Assembly: GCF_020404845.1 (NCBI RefSeq)
Contig: NZ_JAIOJZ010000029.1
Span: 30,672 to 94,671, forward strand
Origin: Streptomyces hyderabadensis
GTDB taxonomy: Bacteria > Actinomycetota > Actinomycetes > Streptomycetales > Streptomycetaceae
Direction of reading: 5' to 3'
Length of the DNA stretch: 64,000 nucleotides
Within the stretch, counting starts at the first letter, position 1; the number at the start of each line of letters is the position of its first letter. Below the pieces are notes generated by a model. The model made no database searches. It saw only the letters and a list, made by a program, of their open reading frames with translations, and was not told the DNA's origin. The position numbers were made by a program, and so were the translations under genes. This document shows positions 35,751-44,159 of the stretch, one piece after another.

Positions 35751-36308
35751 ATGCTGCGCGGCATCGACGTCAGCGCGTACCAGTCCTCCAGCTACGACAC
35801 GGCCGGTCTCTCCTTCGTCTTCGTGAAGGCGACGGAGGGCCGTTCGTACGTCAACCCCAAGCTCGCCGCGCAGACGAAGCGGGCCCGCGACGCCGGACTC
35901 GTCGTCGGCTTCTACCACTTCCTGTGGCCGGGCAACCTCACCGCGCAGGCCGAGTACTTCGTCTCCAAGGCCCCGGACCGCAAGGGCGACATCCTCGCCG
36001 TCGACTGGGAGACCAACGGCGAGGGCACCCACCCGAGCAACGCGGAGAAGGACAGCTTCATCAGGAAGCTCAAGGCCCTGCGGCCGGACAACCGGATCGT
36101 CCTCTACTGCAACCGCAATTTCTGGCTCAACGTCGACACCACCTCGTACGCCGGTGACGGCCTGTGGATCGCCGACTACGTCTCGGCGGGCAAGCCGCGC
36201 ATCCAGGCGAAGTGGCGCTTCCACCAGTACACGGACGATCCGGTCGACACCAACGTGGCCGACTTCGCCGACCGGGCCGCGCTGAAGGAGTGGGCGCAGA
36301 GCGCCTGA
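35751..36308 (+). CDS. GH25-like muramidase without signal peptide
   Basis: A 185-residue protein with the GH25 lysozyme pattern: MLRGIDVSAYQ at the start (first catalytic Asp), FVFVKATEGRSYVNP, FYHFLWPG, the acidic pair AVDWETNG, VLYCNRNFW and a final WRFHQYTDD strand. It has no signal peptide or wall-binding domain, so export is unexplained. GGGAGG stands four bases before ATG 35751. It is divergent from the secreted M15 carboxypeptidase across 181 bases; both act on peptidoglycan. Some family members described as DUF1906 have unclear activity. Confidence 0.78.
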   Translation: MLRGIDVSAYQSSSYDTAGLSFVFVKATEGRSYVNPKLAAQTKRARDAGLVVGFYHFLWPGNLTAQAEYFVSKAPDRKGDILAVDWETNGEGTHPSNAEKDSFIRKLKALRPDNRIVLYCNRNFWLNVDTTSYAGDGLWIADYVSAGKPRIQAKWRFHQYTDDPVDTNVADFADRAALKEWAQSA

Positions 36309-36316
36309 GGCCCCGG

Positions 36317-36979
36317 TCAGCCCCGGAAGGCCGCGGGCCGCTCCGGGGACGCCTCGGCCAGCGCCTTGGTGACGCCGTCGACGCCCTCGCGCAGGCCGTA
36401 GACCGGGGTGTCGGGCTGCTGGCGCCAGGAGTCGTCGATGCCACCCGCGTCGACGGTGTCGAAGCCCAGCTCGTCGATCAGGGCGCGGACCTTGGCCTTG
36501 GCCGCCTCGTCGTCGCCGGCCACCGGGAGCGCGATCCGGTCGGGCGCGCCGGCGGGGCGGTGGCGGTCGAGGATGTCCTGGGCGTAGGTGCCGTTGAAGG
36601 CTTTGATCACCGGGTGGCCGAGGTGCCGTTCGGTCCAGCGGCTCTCGGTGAGGCCCTCGTCCTCGATGCCCGCGATCCTGCCGTCCCGCTGCTGCGGGTA
36701 GTAGTTGCCGGTGTCGATGACCGCGACGCCCTCGGCCGCCCCGTCCAGGACGCCGGACGGCAGGTCCGGGACCCGCTTCAGCGGGATCGTGACGACCACG
36801 ATCTCCGCGCCGCGCGCCGCCTCCTGCACCGGTACCGGAGTGGCGCCGGTCTCCTCGGCCAGTGCGGTGAGCGTGTGCGGCCCGCGCGAGTTGGCGACGG
36901 AGACGTCGTGCCCGAGGGCGGTGAGCCGGCGGGTGAGGTTGCCGCCGATGTTGCCCGCGCCGATGATGCCGATCTTCAT
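36317..36979 (-). CDS. NADPH-dependent F420 reductase-like oxidoreductase
   Basis: A 220-residue protein resembling F420H2:NADP oxidoreductase. It has a Rossmann start MKIGIIGAGNIGGNLTRRL, VSVANSRGPHTL as the NADP-phosphate-binding loop, and VIKAFNGTYAQDIL and VAGDDEAAKAKVRALIDELG in the conserved body. F420 use is inferred from family. ATG at 36979. It converges on the GH25-like gene with eight bases between stops. Confidence 0.82.
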   Translation of the reverse strand: MKIGIIGAGNIGGNLTRRLTALGHDVSVANSRGPHTLTALAEETGATPVPVQEAARGAEIVVVTIPLKRVPDLPSGVLDGAAEGVAVIDTGNYYPQQRDGRIAGIEDEGLTESRWTERHLGHPVIKAFNGTYAQDILDRHRPAGAPDRIALPVAGDDEAAKAKVRALIDELGFDTVDAGGIDDSWRQQPDTPVYGLREGVDGVTKALAEASPERPAAFRG

Positions 36980-37132
36980 GATGCCGATCGCCTGGCCTTT
37001 CGGAGGTCGTGTCGCGCGTAGCCCGGTCCGGCTCGCGCCCGTGACCCGCTCCAACCTCCGGCGGGGGTGGGCTATTCCGTGCGCGGGCGCCCGTCCGGGT
37101 GACCGGCGGGCGCCCTTTTCGCCGCGGTTCGG

Positions 37133-37345
37133 CTACTTGTTCAGGTGGGCCCAGAACTCGTCGAACGACAGCTGCTTGTCGCCGTCGAGGTCGCGGTCGG
37201 CGATGATCACCTCGGCCACCGACTCGGTGACGTTCCAGTCGCCGCCCTGGGCGAGCGCGGTCTTGAACTCGGCCGCGGTGATGAGGCCGTCACCGTCCGT
37301 GTCGATCCGCTCGAACTGCTTGCGTGCTTCCTCGATGTCCGCCAC
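37133..37345 (-). CDS. cabD: two-EF-hand calcium-binding protein
   Basis: A 70-residue protein made of two EF-hands. Loop 1 is DTDGDGLITAAE (15-26) and loop 2 DLDGDKQLSFDE (52-63); both keep acidic residues at positions 1, 3, 5 and 12, so both should bind calcium. There is no signal peptide. Size, sequence type and position match S. coelicolor CabD (SCO5464, from memory). Its partner is unknown. Confidence 0.88.
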   Translation of the reverse strand: MADIEEARKQFERIDTDGDGLITAAEFKTALAQGGDWNVTESVAEVIIADRDLDGDKQLSFDEFWAHLNK

Positions 37346-37392
37346 CGGTCCGCCCCTCGTTTCGTCTCTGGGTCCTTCTGACGCAGGTCAGA

Positions 37393-38307
37393 CTAACCGC
37401 CCGCCCGCGCCTCCAGCGCGGCGACCACCCACCCGAACTCCTCCCGGTGGGCGGGCAGCGGTCCCGTGCCCCGCACCGTGGCCAGCAGTTCGCGGTAGCG
37501 CGCGACCCGGTCGCCGAAGGCGGCCCGCAGGCGCACGAGTACGGCGGCCCGGTCGGTGTCGCCCAGGAGGTCCCGCAGCACGGGCTCGGCCTCGGGCGAC
37601 CGGGGGGCGATGCCCTGCTCCAGCGCACGCCCCGCCAGTTGCACGAGGCGCCTGGCGAACCACATGGACGCCCCGTCGGACGCGTCGCTGCCGCGGTCGG
37701 CGGCGTTGAACTCGGCCGCCTGGCGCATCTGCGCCCGGAAGTCGGGGTCCTGGACCAGCTCGGCCAGTTCCACCCACGCGTCGACCTGCTCGGGCGTCGG
37801 GTCGTCGGGCAGGTCGACGGCGTGGGCGCGCATCCGGTCGCGGATCTCGGGGTCGGCGGTGTCCAGCCCGTGGAACATCTCGTCCACGAACTCCTCCATG
37901 ATCCGCCGTCGCTCGGCGGCGGACAGTCGCGCCAGCTTGTTCATCAGGGTCGTCTCCTCTGCGGTCGAGCCGCGTCGCGCCACGGTGGACAGCACCGCCC
38001 GGGTCACCCGCAGCGACCGGATCTGCGCGTCCAGCGCGCTCACGTGCGCCGCCGCGACCTGCGCGACGGTGGTCTCGCCGGCCAGGACACGGCGTACGGC
38101 GTCCAGGCCGAGGCCCAGTTCGCGCAGGGTGCGGATCAGTTCCAGGCGGGCGACGGAGGCGGCGTCGTAGAGCCGGTAGCCGCCCGCGGAGCGGGCGTGC
38201 GGGGGCAGGGCGCCCTCGTCGGACCAGTAGCGGATGGTGCGCACCGTGAGCCCGGTGGTGCGCGCCAGGGCGCCGATGGTCATGAGGCCGGTGCCGTCGT
38301 CGGTCAT
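37393..38307 (-). CDS. MerR-family regulator (TipA-like)
   Basis: A 304-residue regulator. The N-terminal MerR domain (LMTIGALARTTGLTVRTIRY, then GYRLYDAASVARLELIRTL) is followed by a coiled-coil dimerisation helix and a large helical effector region of about 170 residues, possibly TipAS-like in role. ATG at 38307. It is divergent from a GNAT gene with 48 bases between; that gap holds the palindrome CTGGACCTTCCAG and short inverted arms suited to a MerR site. Confidence 0.85.
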   Translation of the reverse strand: MTDDGTGLMTIGALARTTGLTVRTIRYWSDEGALPPHARSAGGYRLYDAASVARLELIRTLRELGLGLDAVRRVLAGETTVAQVAAAHVSALDAQIRSLRVTRAVLSTVARRGSTAEETTLMNKLARLSAAERRRIMEEFVDEMFHGLDTADPEIRDRMRAHAVDLPDDPTPEQVDAWVELAELVQDPDFRAQMRQAAEFNAADRGSDASDGASMWFARRLVQLAGRALEQGIAPRSPEAEPVLRDLLGDTDRAAVLVRLRAAFGDRVARYRELLATVRGTGPLPAHREEFGWVVAALEARAGG

Positions 38308-38355
38308 GTCTGGGAGTCTGGACCTTCCAGTGGGTGGAGACTCAAGGAGCGCGGT

Positions 38356-38994
38356 GTGGCGGAGAGCCTGCGGGACATTCTGGACGCGGCGGCGCGGGGG
38401 GTGTTTCCCGCGGCGGACGGCGGGACGAGCGTCGTGGCGCAGCACGGCGGGCGGGACGCGGGGGTCATCGCCTTCACGGCGCACTCGGTGGTCTTCACCG
38501 ACGAGGACGAGGGGTGGGTGCGCAAGACGCTGGCGGCGCTGGGCTGCGATCCCCTGGCCGCGACGATGAACGCCCGGTTCCTGGCGGCCTTCGCGGAGCG
38601 CACGGGGCGCAGGACGGACACGATCGACGTGCTGCTGACCGGTGCCCCGCTCCCGGGGCGGCCGGCTCTCGCGCTGACGGAGGTCGCCGATCCGGGGCAT
38701 CCCCGCGTGGTCGCGGCCCGGCGGCGGCGCGACGGGGTGCGGGTGTGGGCGGCGGACGGCGGGGTGCTGGTGCTGGGCCGCGGGGTCGGCGGGCGGCTGG
38801 AGGTGGCCGTGGAGGTGGCGGAGGCGGCCCGGCACCGGGGGCTGGGGCGGCGGCTGGTGACGGCGGCGCGGCAGCTGGCCGGGGGTGAGCCGGTGTGGGC
38901 GCAGGTGTCGGCGGGCAACGCCCGCAGTCTGCGGGCGTTCCAGGCGGCGGGTTATCTGCCGGTGGGCTCGGAGGCGCTGTTCCTGCGCCCCTGA
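38356..38994 (+). CDS. GNAT-family N-acetyltransferase
   Basis: A 212-residue protein. The C-terminal half has the GNAT acetyl-CoA motif in EAARHRGLGRRLVTAARQL and a closing VSAGNARSLRAFQAAGYLPVG. The N-terminal half is less conserved and may bind the substrate. GTG at 38356 follows AAGGAG by six bases. It is divergent from the TipA-like MerR gene, which may control it. Substrate unknown. Confidence 0.85.
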   Translation: MAESLRDILDAAARGVFPAADGGTSVVAQHGGRDAGVIAFTAHSVVFTDEDEGWVRKTLAALGCDPLAATMNARFLAAFAERTGRRTDTIDVLLTGAPLPGRPALALTEVADPGHPRVVAARRRRDGVRVWAADGGVLVLGRGVGGRLEVAVEVAEAARHRGLGRRLVTAARQLAGGEPVWAQVSAGNARSLRAFQAAGYLPVGSEALFLRP

Positions 38995-39022
38995 GCCACC
39001 GCCGTTCTCCGCGCCGGGCCGG

Positions 39023-39640
39023 TCAGTGCCAGGGCTGGTAGTGCGGGTTGCTCTCGCACTCGCTCATGATCTCGGTCTTGGTCTGCCGGTCGACCGGACA
39101 GACGCCGATGACGTACTTCCGCTGGATGCCGCCGGGGAAGGCGACCTCGACCTGGTCGGCCCACCTGTGGGTGTCGCCGATGGTCTTGTTGACGTCGATG
39201 CCGCCGGGGGCGTCGATGTAGTAGTTGTAGCCGGACTTGTACCAGGTCTTGTAGAGGTCGTGGTCGTAGCTCGTGGAGACGAACGGCGAGGGCTGGTTGA
39301 CCAGGACGTACTTCTCGACGTCGTACTGCCCGTTCTCGACGTCCTTGGCGTGGAAGCCCTCTTCGAAGATGACCTGGGGGCCGCGGCTGTCGCTGCGGTA
39401 GAGGGTGCCGCAGGTGGTGCGCCAGACCGGCTCGGGGGTGATGCGGTCGATGTCGACGCCCCGGTCGGCGGCGGCCTTGGTCTTGTCCTCGAACTGGGGG
39501 CAGGCCGGGGCGGCCTTGGCGGGGGCGGCCTTGGCGGGGGCCGGGGCGGCTCCGGGTGCGGTGGCGGCGGTGGTGGCGAGGACCGCGGAGAGCGACAGGA
39601 CGGCGGCGGCGGTCCGTCGGCGCAGGCGAGTGGTGATCAT
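39023..39640 (-). CDS. secreted ADP-ribosyltransferase, ScARP/Scabin-like
   Basis: A 205-residue exported mono-ADP-ribosyltransferase. A signal peptide (about 1-34) and Ala/Pro/Lys linker precede a pierisin-type domain. The R-S-E class triad is complete: Arg82 in LYRSDSR, STS at 122-124, and Gln163-x-Glu165 in ADQVEVAF; QxE rather than ExE is the mark of guanine-modifying members. Four cysteines suggest two disulfides. S. coelicolor ScARP (SCO5461) and S. scabies Scabin, its nearest known relatives, modify guanine bases or nucleotides. No immunity gene is obvious next to it. Confidence 0.92.
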   Translation of the reverse strand: MITTRLRRRTAAAVLSLSAVLATTAATAPGAAPAPAKAAPAKAAPACPQFEDKTKAAADRGVDIDRITPEPVWRTTCGTLYRSDSRGPQVIFEEGFHAKDVENGQYDVEKYVLVNQPSPFVSTSYDHDLYKTWYKSGYNYYIDAPGGIDVNKTIGDTHRWADQVEVAFPGGIQRKYVIGVCPVDRQTKTEIMSECESNPHYQPWH

Positions 39641-39737
39641 GCGGATACGATCCCGGCTCCGGAGGGGACCGCTCCGGATTCTCACCCGTAGGTGGCGTGT
39701 CCGGCGAACCGGGTTGATTTCAGCGGCAGATGGATGC

Positions 39738-40400
39738 TCAGCGGTCCACGACCCGCATCTCGAACCAGGTGGTCTTCCCGCGCGGCAGCAGGTCCACGCC
39801 CCACCGGTCGGAGAGCTTGTCGACGAGGAAGAGGCCGCGCCCGCTGATGTCCGTCTCCTGCACCGGCATCAGACAGGGCAGCCCCCGGGAAGGGTCGCGG
39901 ACCTCGACGCGGATCCAGCCGGGGCGGCGGCGCATGCGGAGGCCGAAGACCCGGGCGCCGGTGTGGCGCACGGCGTTGCCGACCAGCTCGGAGACGAGCA
40001 GGACGGCGTCCTCCGTGACCTTGGGACCGAGCTGCCACTGGCGCAGGGCGACGACCTGGGCGAGCCGGCGGGCGGTGGCGGCGGACTCGGGACGGGAGGG
40101 TAACGGAACCTCACGCTCCGTCGGGTTGCCGAACAGTTCCAGCGCCTTGAGCGCGCGTTCGTCCTCGACCGCCGGCGACCAGCGCGCCGCGGTCGCACGT
40201 CCGGCTCCCCGCGGCAGTTCCGTACCATCCAGCCCCGCCATGCCCCCATCATGGCCGTCCTCGGGGGCCTCCGGGGCCGTTCCCGGGGAATACGCCCCCG
40301 CGGGCGCCGGGCCGGGCGACGGTCGATCGGCATATGCCGCAGGCAGTTCGGGACCGGAAACAGCCCGACTGACCTGCGTGAACGGCTCGGCCGGAGACAA
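39738..40400 (-). CDS. RsbW-like ATP-binding regulatory protein
   Basis: A 220-residue protein with a C-terminal HATPase_c_2 domain: N-box SELVGNAVRHTG, then VEVRDPSRG, and GRGLFLVDKLSDRWGV. Such proteins are anti-sigma or anti-anti-sigma-type kinases in Streptomyces, with unknown partners here. The TTG at 40400 has GAGGGAG eight bases upstream; ATG at 40241 (MAGLDG) is an alternative that removes an Ala/Pro-rich tail with poorer codon bias. Leu100 is a TTA codon (complement of 40101-40103), inside the protein with either start, so bldA is needed. Confidence 0.82.
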   Translation of the reverse strand: MSPAEPFTQVSRAVSGPELPAAYADRPSPGPAPAGAYSPGTAPEAPEDGHDGGMAGLDGTELPRGAGRATAARWSPAVEDERALKALELFGNPTEREVPLPSRPESAATARRLAQVVALRQWQLGPKVTEDAVLLVSELVGNAVRHTGARVFGLRMRRRPGWIRVEVRDPSRGLPCLMPVQETDISGRGLFLVDKLSDRWGVDLLPRGKTTWFEMRVVDR

Positions 40401-40547
40401 GCGACGGACTCCCTCGACAAGGCGCGCTTAATGGTGCGTTAAGGCTGCCATAAACCGCCCCATCGAGGGACCCGGATCAGACACCGCGTCAATTGCAAGA
40501 GGTACTAGGCAACTTCGGGCGGTACACGGGCCGCGGGCGGCAGGCGG

Positions 40548-41315
40548 TCAGCGGAACTTCGCCTTGCCGGGGCCCTCTTCCACGAAGCTGCGCATCCCGC
40601 GCTCACGGTCCTCCGTGGCGAACAGTCCCGCGAACCAGTTGCGCTCCACGGCGAGGCCGGTGTCGATGTCCGTCTCAAGACCCGTGTCGATCGCCTCCTT
40701 CGCCGCGCGCAGCGCGATGGCGGGGCCCTTCGCAAGCCGCGCGGCCCAGGCGTGCGCCTGCTCGTAGACCTCGGCGGCGGGGACCACCCGGTCCACCAGG
40801 CCGATCGCCAGCGCCTCGTCGGCCTTCACCTGGCGGCCGGTGAAGATCAGGTCCTTGGCCTTGGAGGGGCCGACCAGCCGGGACAGCCGCTGGGTGCCGC
40901 CCGCGCCGGGGATCAGGCCGAGCAGGATCTCGGGCTGGCCCAGCTTGGCGTTCTCCCCCGCGATGCGGAAGTCGGCGCACAGGGCGAGTTCGCAGCCGCC
41001 GCCCAGCGCGTAGCCGGTCACCGCCGCGACCACCGGCTTGGGGATGCGGGCCACCGCCGTGAAGGAGTCCTGCAGGGCGCGGGACCGGGCGACCATCGCC
41101 GCGTGGTCCATCACCTGCATCTCCTTGATGTCCGCGCCCGCCGCGAACACCTTCTCGCCGCCGTGGATCACCACGGCGCGCACGTCCTCGCGCCGGGTGA
41201 CCTCTTCGGCCAGTTCCTTCAGCCGGTCCTGGGTGGCGATGTCCAGCGCGTTCATCGGCGGGCGGTCCAGGCGCAGGGTTCCGACGCCTTCGGCGACTTC
41301 GAGATGTACGGTCAT
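40548..41315 (-). CDS. enoyl-CoA hydratase/isomerase family protein
   Basis: A 255-residue crotonase-fold enzyme. The oxyanion hole is formed by AAGADIKEM and GYALGGGCELALCADFRIA, and the catalytic acidic position lies in GQPEILLGLIPGAGGTQRL, giving the two-glutamate pattern of hydratases in part. Likely role is beta-oxidation or degradation of a CoA ester; substrate unknown. ATG at 41315; it stands alone between the RsbW-like and L,D-transpeptidase genes on the same strand. Confidence 0.9.
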   Translation of the reverse strand: MTVHLEVAEGVGTLRLDRPPMNALDIATQDRLKELAEEVTRREDVRAVVIHGGEKVFAAGADIKEMQVMDHAAMVARSRALQDSFTAVARIPKPVVAAVTGYALGGGCELALCADFRIAGENAKLGQPEILLGLIPGAGGTQRLSRLVGPSKAKDLIFTGRQVKADEALAIGLVDRVVPAAEVYEQAHAWAARLAKGPAIALRAAKEAIDTGLETDIDTGLAVERNWFAGLFATEDRERGMRSFVEEGPGKAKFR

Positions 41316-41397
41316 GCTCCGCAGGTTAGCGGGCGTTCACGTGCCGTGGGGCCCCGGGTGCGTTGTCGCCTCGCGGTCCGTACGGGTCGCGGCGCGC

Positions 41398-42600
41398 CTA
41401 TGCCTTCCACTTCTCCCAGGACATGTTCCAGCCGTTGAGGCCGTTGTCGGGGGCGATGGTGGCGTCCTCGGAGTTCTTGACCACGACCACGTCGCCGATG
41501 ATCGAGTTCTCGAAGAACCAGCGGGCCGGCGCCCCCTCGTCCCAGCCGCCGCGCACGTCGCGCAGGCCGATGCAGCCGTGGCTGGAGTTGCGGTTGCCGA
41601 AGGCGTCGCCGCCCCAGTAGTTGCCGTGGATGAAGGTGCCGGAGGTGGACAGGCGCATGGCGTGCGGGACGTCCTTGATGTCGTACTCGCCGCCGTAGCC
41701 GACGGTCTCGCCGTTCATCCGGGTCACCGCGAGCCGCTCGGTGATGACCATCTGGCCGTTCCAGGTCTCGTAGCCGGGCGCTCCGGTGGTGACCGGGATG
41801 GTCTTGATCGTCTTGCCGTCCCGCACGACCTTCATCGTGTGCTTCTTGGCGTCCACGACGGAGACCTGGCTGCGGCCGACGGTGAAGGAGACGGTCTTGG
41901 CCTGCTTGCCGTAGACGTCCTCGCGGCCCTCGACGCCGTCGAGGTTCAGGTCGACGGTGACCTTGGTGCCGGCCTTCCAGTACTTCTCGGGCCGGAAGTC
42001 GAGCCGGTCGTTGCCGAACCAGTGGCCCTCGACCTCGACGGCCGGCTCGGTCTTGACGGTGATGGCCTTCTCGACGTCCTCCGGGTTGGTGATGCCCCGG
42101 GTGAAGCGGATCGAGAACGGCATGCCGACGCCGACCTTCGAGCCGTCCTCCGGCGTGAAGGTGCCGATGAAGGTGTTCTTCGGCGTCAGGGTGGTGAAGC
42201 GGGAGTCCTCGGCGGCGGTGCGGCCCTCGGAGTCCTTGGCGACCGCGTGCACGCTGTACGTGGTGGCGGCGGCGAGGTGGGTGGACGGCGTCCAGGTGGC
42301 GCCGTCCCCGGATATCTTGCCGTCGACCTTCACGCCCTTGCCGTCCTTGACGACGACCTCGGTGAGCTTGCCCTTGGCGGCGCCGACCTTCAGGGCGCCG
42401 CTGGTGTCGACGGCCTTGGCCCCGTTCGCGGGCGCGATGGTGACGACGGCCTGGGACTGCTCGCTCTGGGCCGCGGTGGAGTCCTTGGCCTTCTCCCCCT
42501 TGCCGTCCCCGGTCCCCGAACCCGAGCCGCTGCCACCGCACGCGGTGACGGTCAGCATCAGCAGCCCGAGTACCGCCCCCGCTATCGGACGCACGTTCAC
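41398..42600 (-). CDS. L,D-transpeptidase lipoprotein (copy 1)
   Basis: A 400-residue lipoprotein that forms 3-3 cross-links in peptidoglycan or attaches proteins to it. Signal peptide with lipobox LTVTAC (Cys about 19), Gly/Ser linker, two Ig-like domains (about 50-250), then a YkuD catalytic domain with HGNYWGGDAFG and the active-site cysteine in SSHGCIGLRD. GTG at 42600 follows GGGGAG by six bases. It is the downstream copy of two paralogous genes; an extracytoplasmic-stress-type promoter precedes it. Confidence 0.92.
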   Translation of the reverse strand: MNVRPIAGAVLGLLMLTVTACGGSGSGSGTGDGKGEKAKDSTAAQSEQSQAVVTIAPANGAKAVDTSGALKVGAAKGKLTEVVVKDGKGVKVDGKISGDGATWTPSTHLAAATTYSVHAVAKDSEGRTAAEDSRFTTLTPKNTFIGTFTPEDGSKVGVGMPFSIRFTRGITNPEDVEKAITVKTEPAVEVEGHWFGNDRLDFRPEKYWKAGTKVTVDLNLDGVEGREDVYGKQAKTVSFTVGRSQVSVVDAKKHTMKVVRDGKTIKTIPVTTGAPGYETWNGQMVITERLAVTRMNGETVGYGGEYDIKDVPHAMRLSTSGTFIHGNYWGGDAFGNRNSSHGCIGLRDVRGGWDEGAPARWFFENSIIGDVVVVKNSEDATIAPDNGLNGWNMSWEKWKA

Positions 42601-42690
42601 CCTTGTCTCCCCTCGCCGGGCCTGGTCCGGCCCGCACCCCGGTGCGCCCGCGCGCACCGGCGCATCGTAACCGCAGGCCAGGGGGTTGCG

Positions 42691-42714
42691 GGACAGGTGA
42701 ATTGTCACCGTTCC
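42691..42714 (-). promoter_or_regulatory. candidate sigma-E promoter and palindrome before LDT copy 1
   Basis: Read leftward, GGAAC (42714-42710), 16 bases and TCCC fit the -35 and partly the -10 of S. coelicolor sigma-E promoters, which drive envelope genes. The spacer contains the palindrome GGTGACAATTCACC (42709-42696). Confidence 0.4.
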
Positions 42715-42753
42715 GTACCGAGTTGGCGGCCGGGGGCCGGAAGGGGGCCGGCG

Positions 42754-44004
42754 TCACTTCACCGCGCTGCCCGCCTTCCATTCCTTCCACTTCATGTTCC
42801 AGCCACCCAGCCCGTTGTCGGGGGCCACGGTCTTGTCCTTGCTGTGCACCACCTCGACGACGTCGCCGACGAGGCTGCGGTCGAAGAACCAGCCCGCCGG
42901 GGTGTCGGAGCCGCCGCCCTTGTCGTCGCGGAGCCCGACGCAGCCGTGGCTGACGTTGGCCCGGCCGAAGGTGTCGGCGGGCGCCCAGTAGTTGCCGTGC
43001 AGGAAGGTGCCCGAGCTGGTCAGGCGGATGGCGTGCGGGACGTCGGGGATGTCGTACTCGCCGCCGAAGCCGACCGTGCGGCTGTTCATGCGGGTGACCT
43101 CCAGCAGCTCGGTGATCACCATCCGGCCGTTGTAGGTGGGCGTCGTGGGCGCCCCCGCGGTGATCGGCACGGTGGCCAGCAGGGTGCCGTCGCGGCGCAC
43201 CTCCATGGTCCGCTCGGCCGCGTCGACGCGGGAGACCTGGCTGCGGCCGACGGTGAAGGAGACCTTCTTGTGCTGGAGTCCGTAGACCCCCTCGGCGCCC
43301 TCGACGTCCCGCAGATCCAGGTCGACGGTGACCTCGGTGCCGGGCTTCCAGTACTCCTCGGGGCGGAAGTCGAGGCGGTCCTTGCCGAACCAGTGCGGGC
43401 GGATCTCGACCGGGGGCTGCGCGGTGACCGTGACGGCGCGTTCGACGGCCGCGCGGTCGCTGATCTCCCGGTTGAACTCCAGCGAAACGATCATGCCGGT
43501 GCCGACGACCGAGCGGTTCTCGGGGGCGACGTAGGCGATGAAGCGCTCCTCGGGGACCTCGGTGGTGAACGTGGTGTGCCGGGCCGAGCGGTGTCCGGCG
43601 CCGTCCAGGGCGACGGCGTCGACCGTGTACTTGGCGGCGAGCGCCAGCCGGTCGTCGTCGGGCCGCCAGCTCAGGCCGTCCGCGGAGATCCGGCCGGGCA
43701 CCGGGGTCTCCTGCGCGTCCTGGGACCTGACCACCTTCACCGACTCCAGGCGCCCGTCGGGCACCCGCACCGACAGCTTCCCGTCCGGCCCCACGGCCTT
43801 GCTCCCGTCGTCCGGGGTGATCCGGATGACGTCCTCGGCGGCGGGTTGCTTGCCGAACATCTCGCCGATGCCCGAGCCGATGCCGGAACCGATGCCGCCG
43901 CCGTCCGAGGTGCATCCGGCGGCCCCGGCCAGCAGTCCTGCCCATGTCAGTAGGGCGGCCAGAGCGGCGCCCGCGCGCCCTGCGCGCCCGTGTTCGTGCC
44001 TCAC
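42754..44004 (-). CDS. L,D-transpeptidase lipoprotein (copy 2)
   Basis: A 416-residue paralogue of the neighbouring L,D-transpeptidase with the same plan. Signal peptide with lipobox LAGAAGC, a glycine-rich linker, two Ig-like domains and a YkuD domain with HGNYWAPADTFG and active-site cysteine in VSHGCVGLRD. It ends WNMKWKEWKAG, close to the WNMSWEKWKA of copy 1. GTG at 44004 is taken, GTG at 44010 is possible. It is separated from copy 1 by 153 bases and divergent from glgX. Confidence 0.9.
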   Translation of the reverse strand: MRHEHGRAGRAGAALAALLTWAGLLAGAAGCTSDGGGIGSGIGSGIGEMFGKQPAAEDVIRITPDDGSKAVGPDGKLSVRVPDGRLESVKVVRSQDAQETPVPGRISADGLSWRPDDDRLALAAKYTVDAVALDGAGHRSARHTTFTTEVPEERFIAYVAPENRSVVGTGMIVSLEFNREISDRAAVERAVTVTAQPPVEIRPHWFGKDRLDFRPEEYWKPGTEVTVDLDLRDVEGAEGVYGLQHKKVSFTVGRSQVSRVDAAERTMEVRRDGTLLATVPITAGAPTTPTYNGRMVITELLEVTRMNSRTVGFGGEYDIPDVPHAIRLTSSGTFLHGNYWAPADTFGRANVSHGCVGLRDDKGGGSDTPAGWFFDRSLVGDVVEVVHSKDKTVAPDNGLGGWNMKWKEWKAGSAVK

Positions 44005-44159
44005 ATCCACCCGTAACGACCGGTCGGCCCTGGGGAAACGTGAGTGCGAGCCACCCGGTGGGCAGAACTGTGGGGAGGACGACGCGACGGGGAGCAGCGG
44101 CCGGGACGCCGCACGCCCTCCTGCCGGACGTCGCCCCACGAGCCGTGGGAGGCTGACAG

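Noticed and set aside
34835..36308. M15 peptidase plus GH25-like gene as a prophage lysis cassette
   Set aside because: No holin, structural or integrase genes; the genes diverge; the M15 protein has a normal signal peptide, and the surroundings are conserved chromosomal core.
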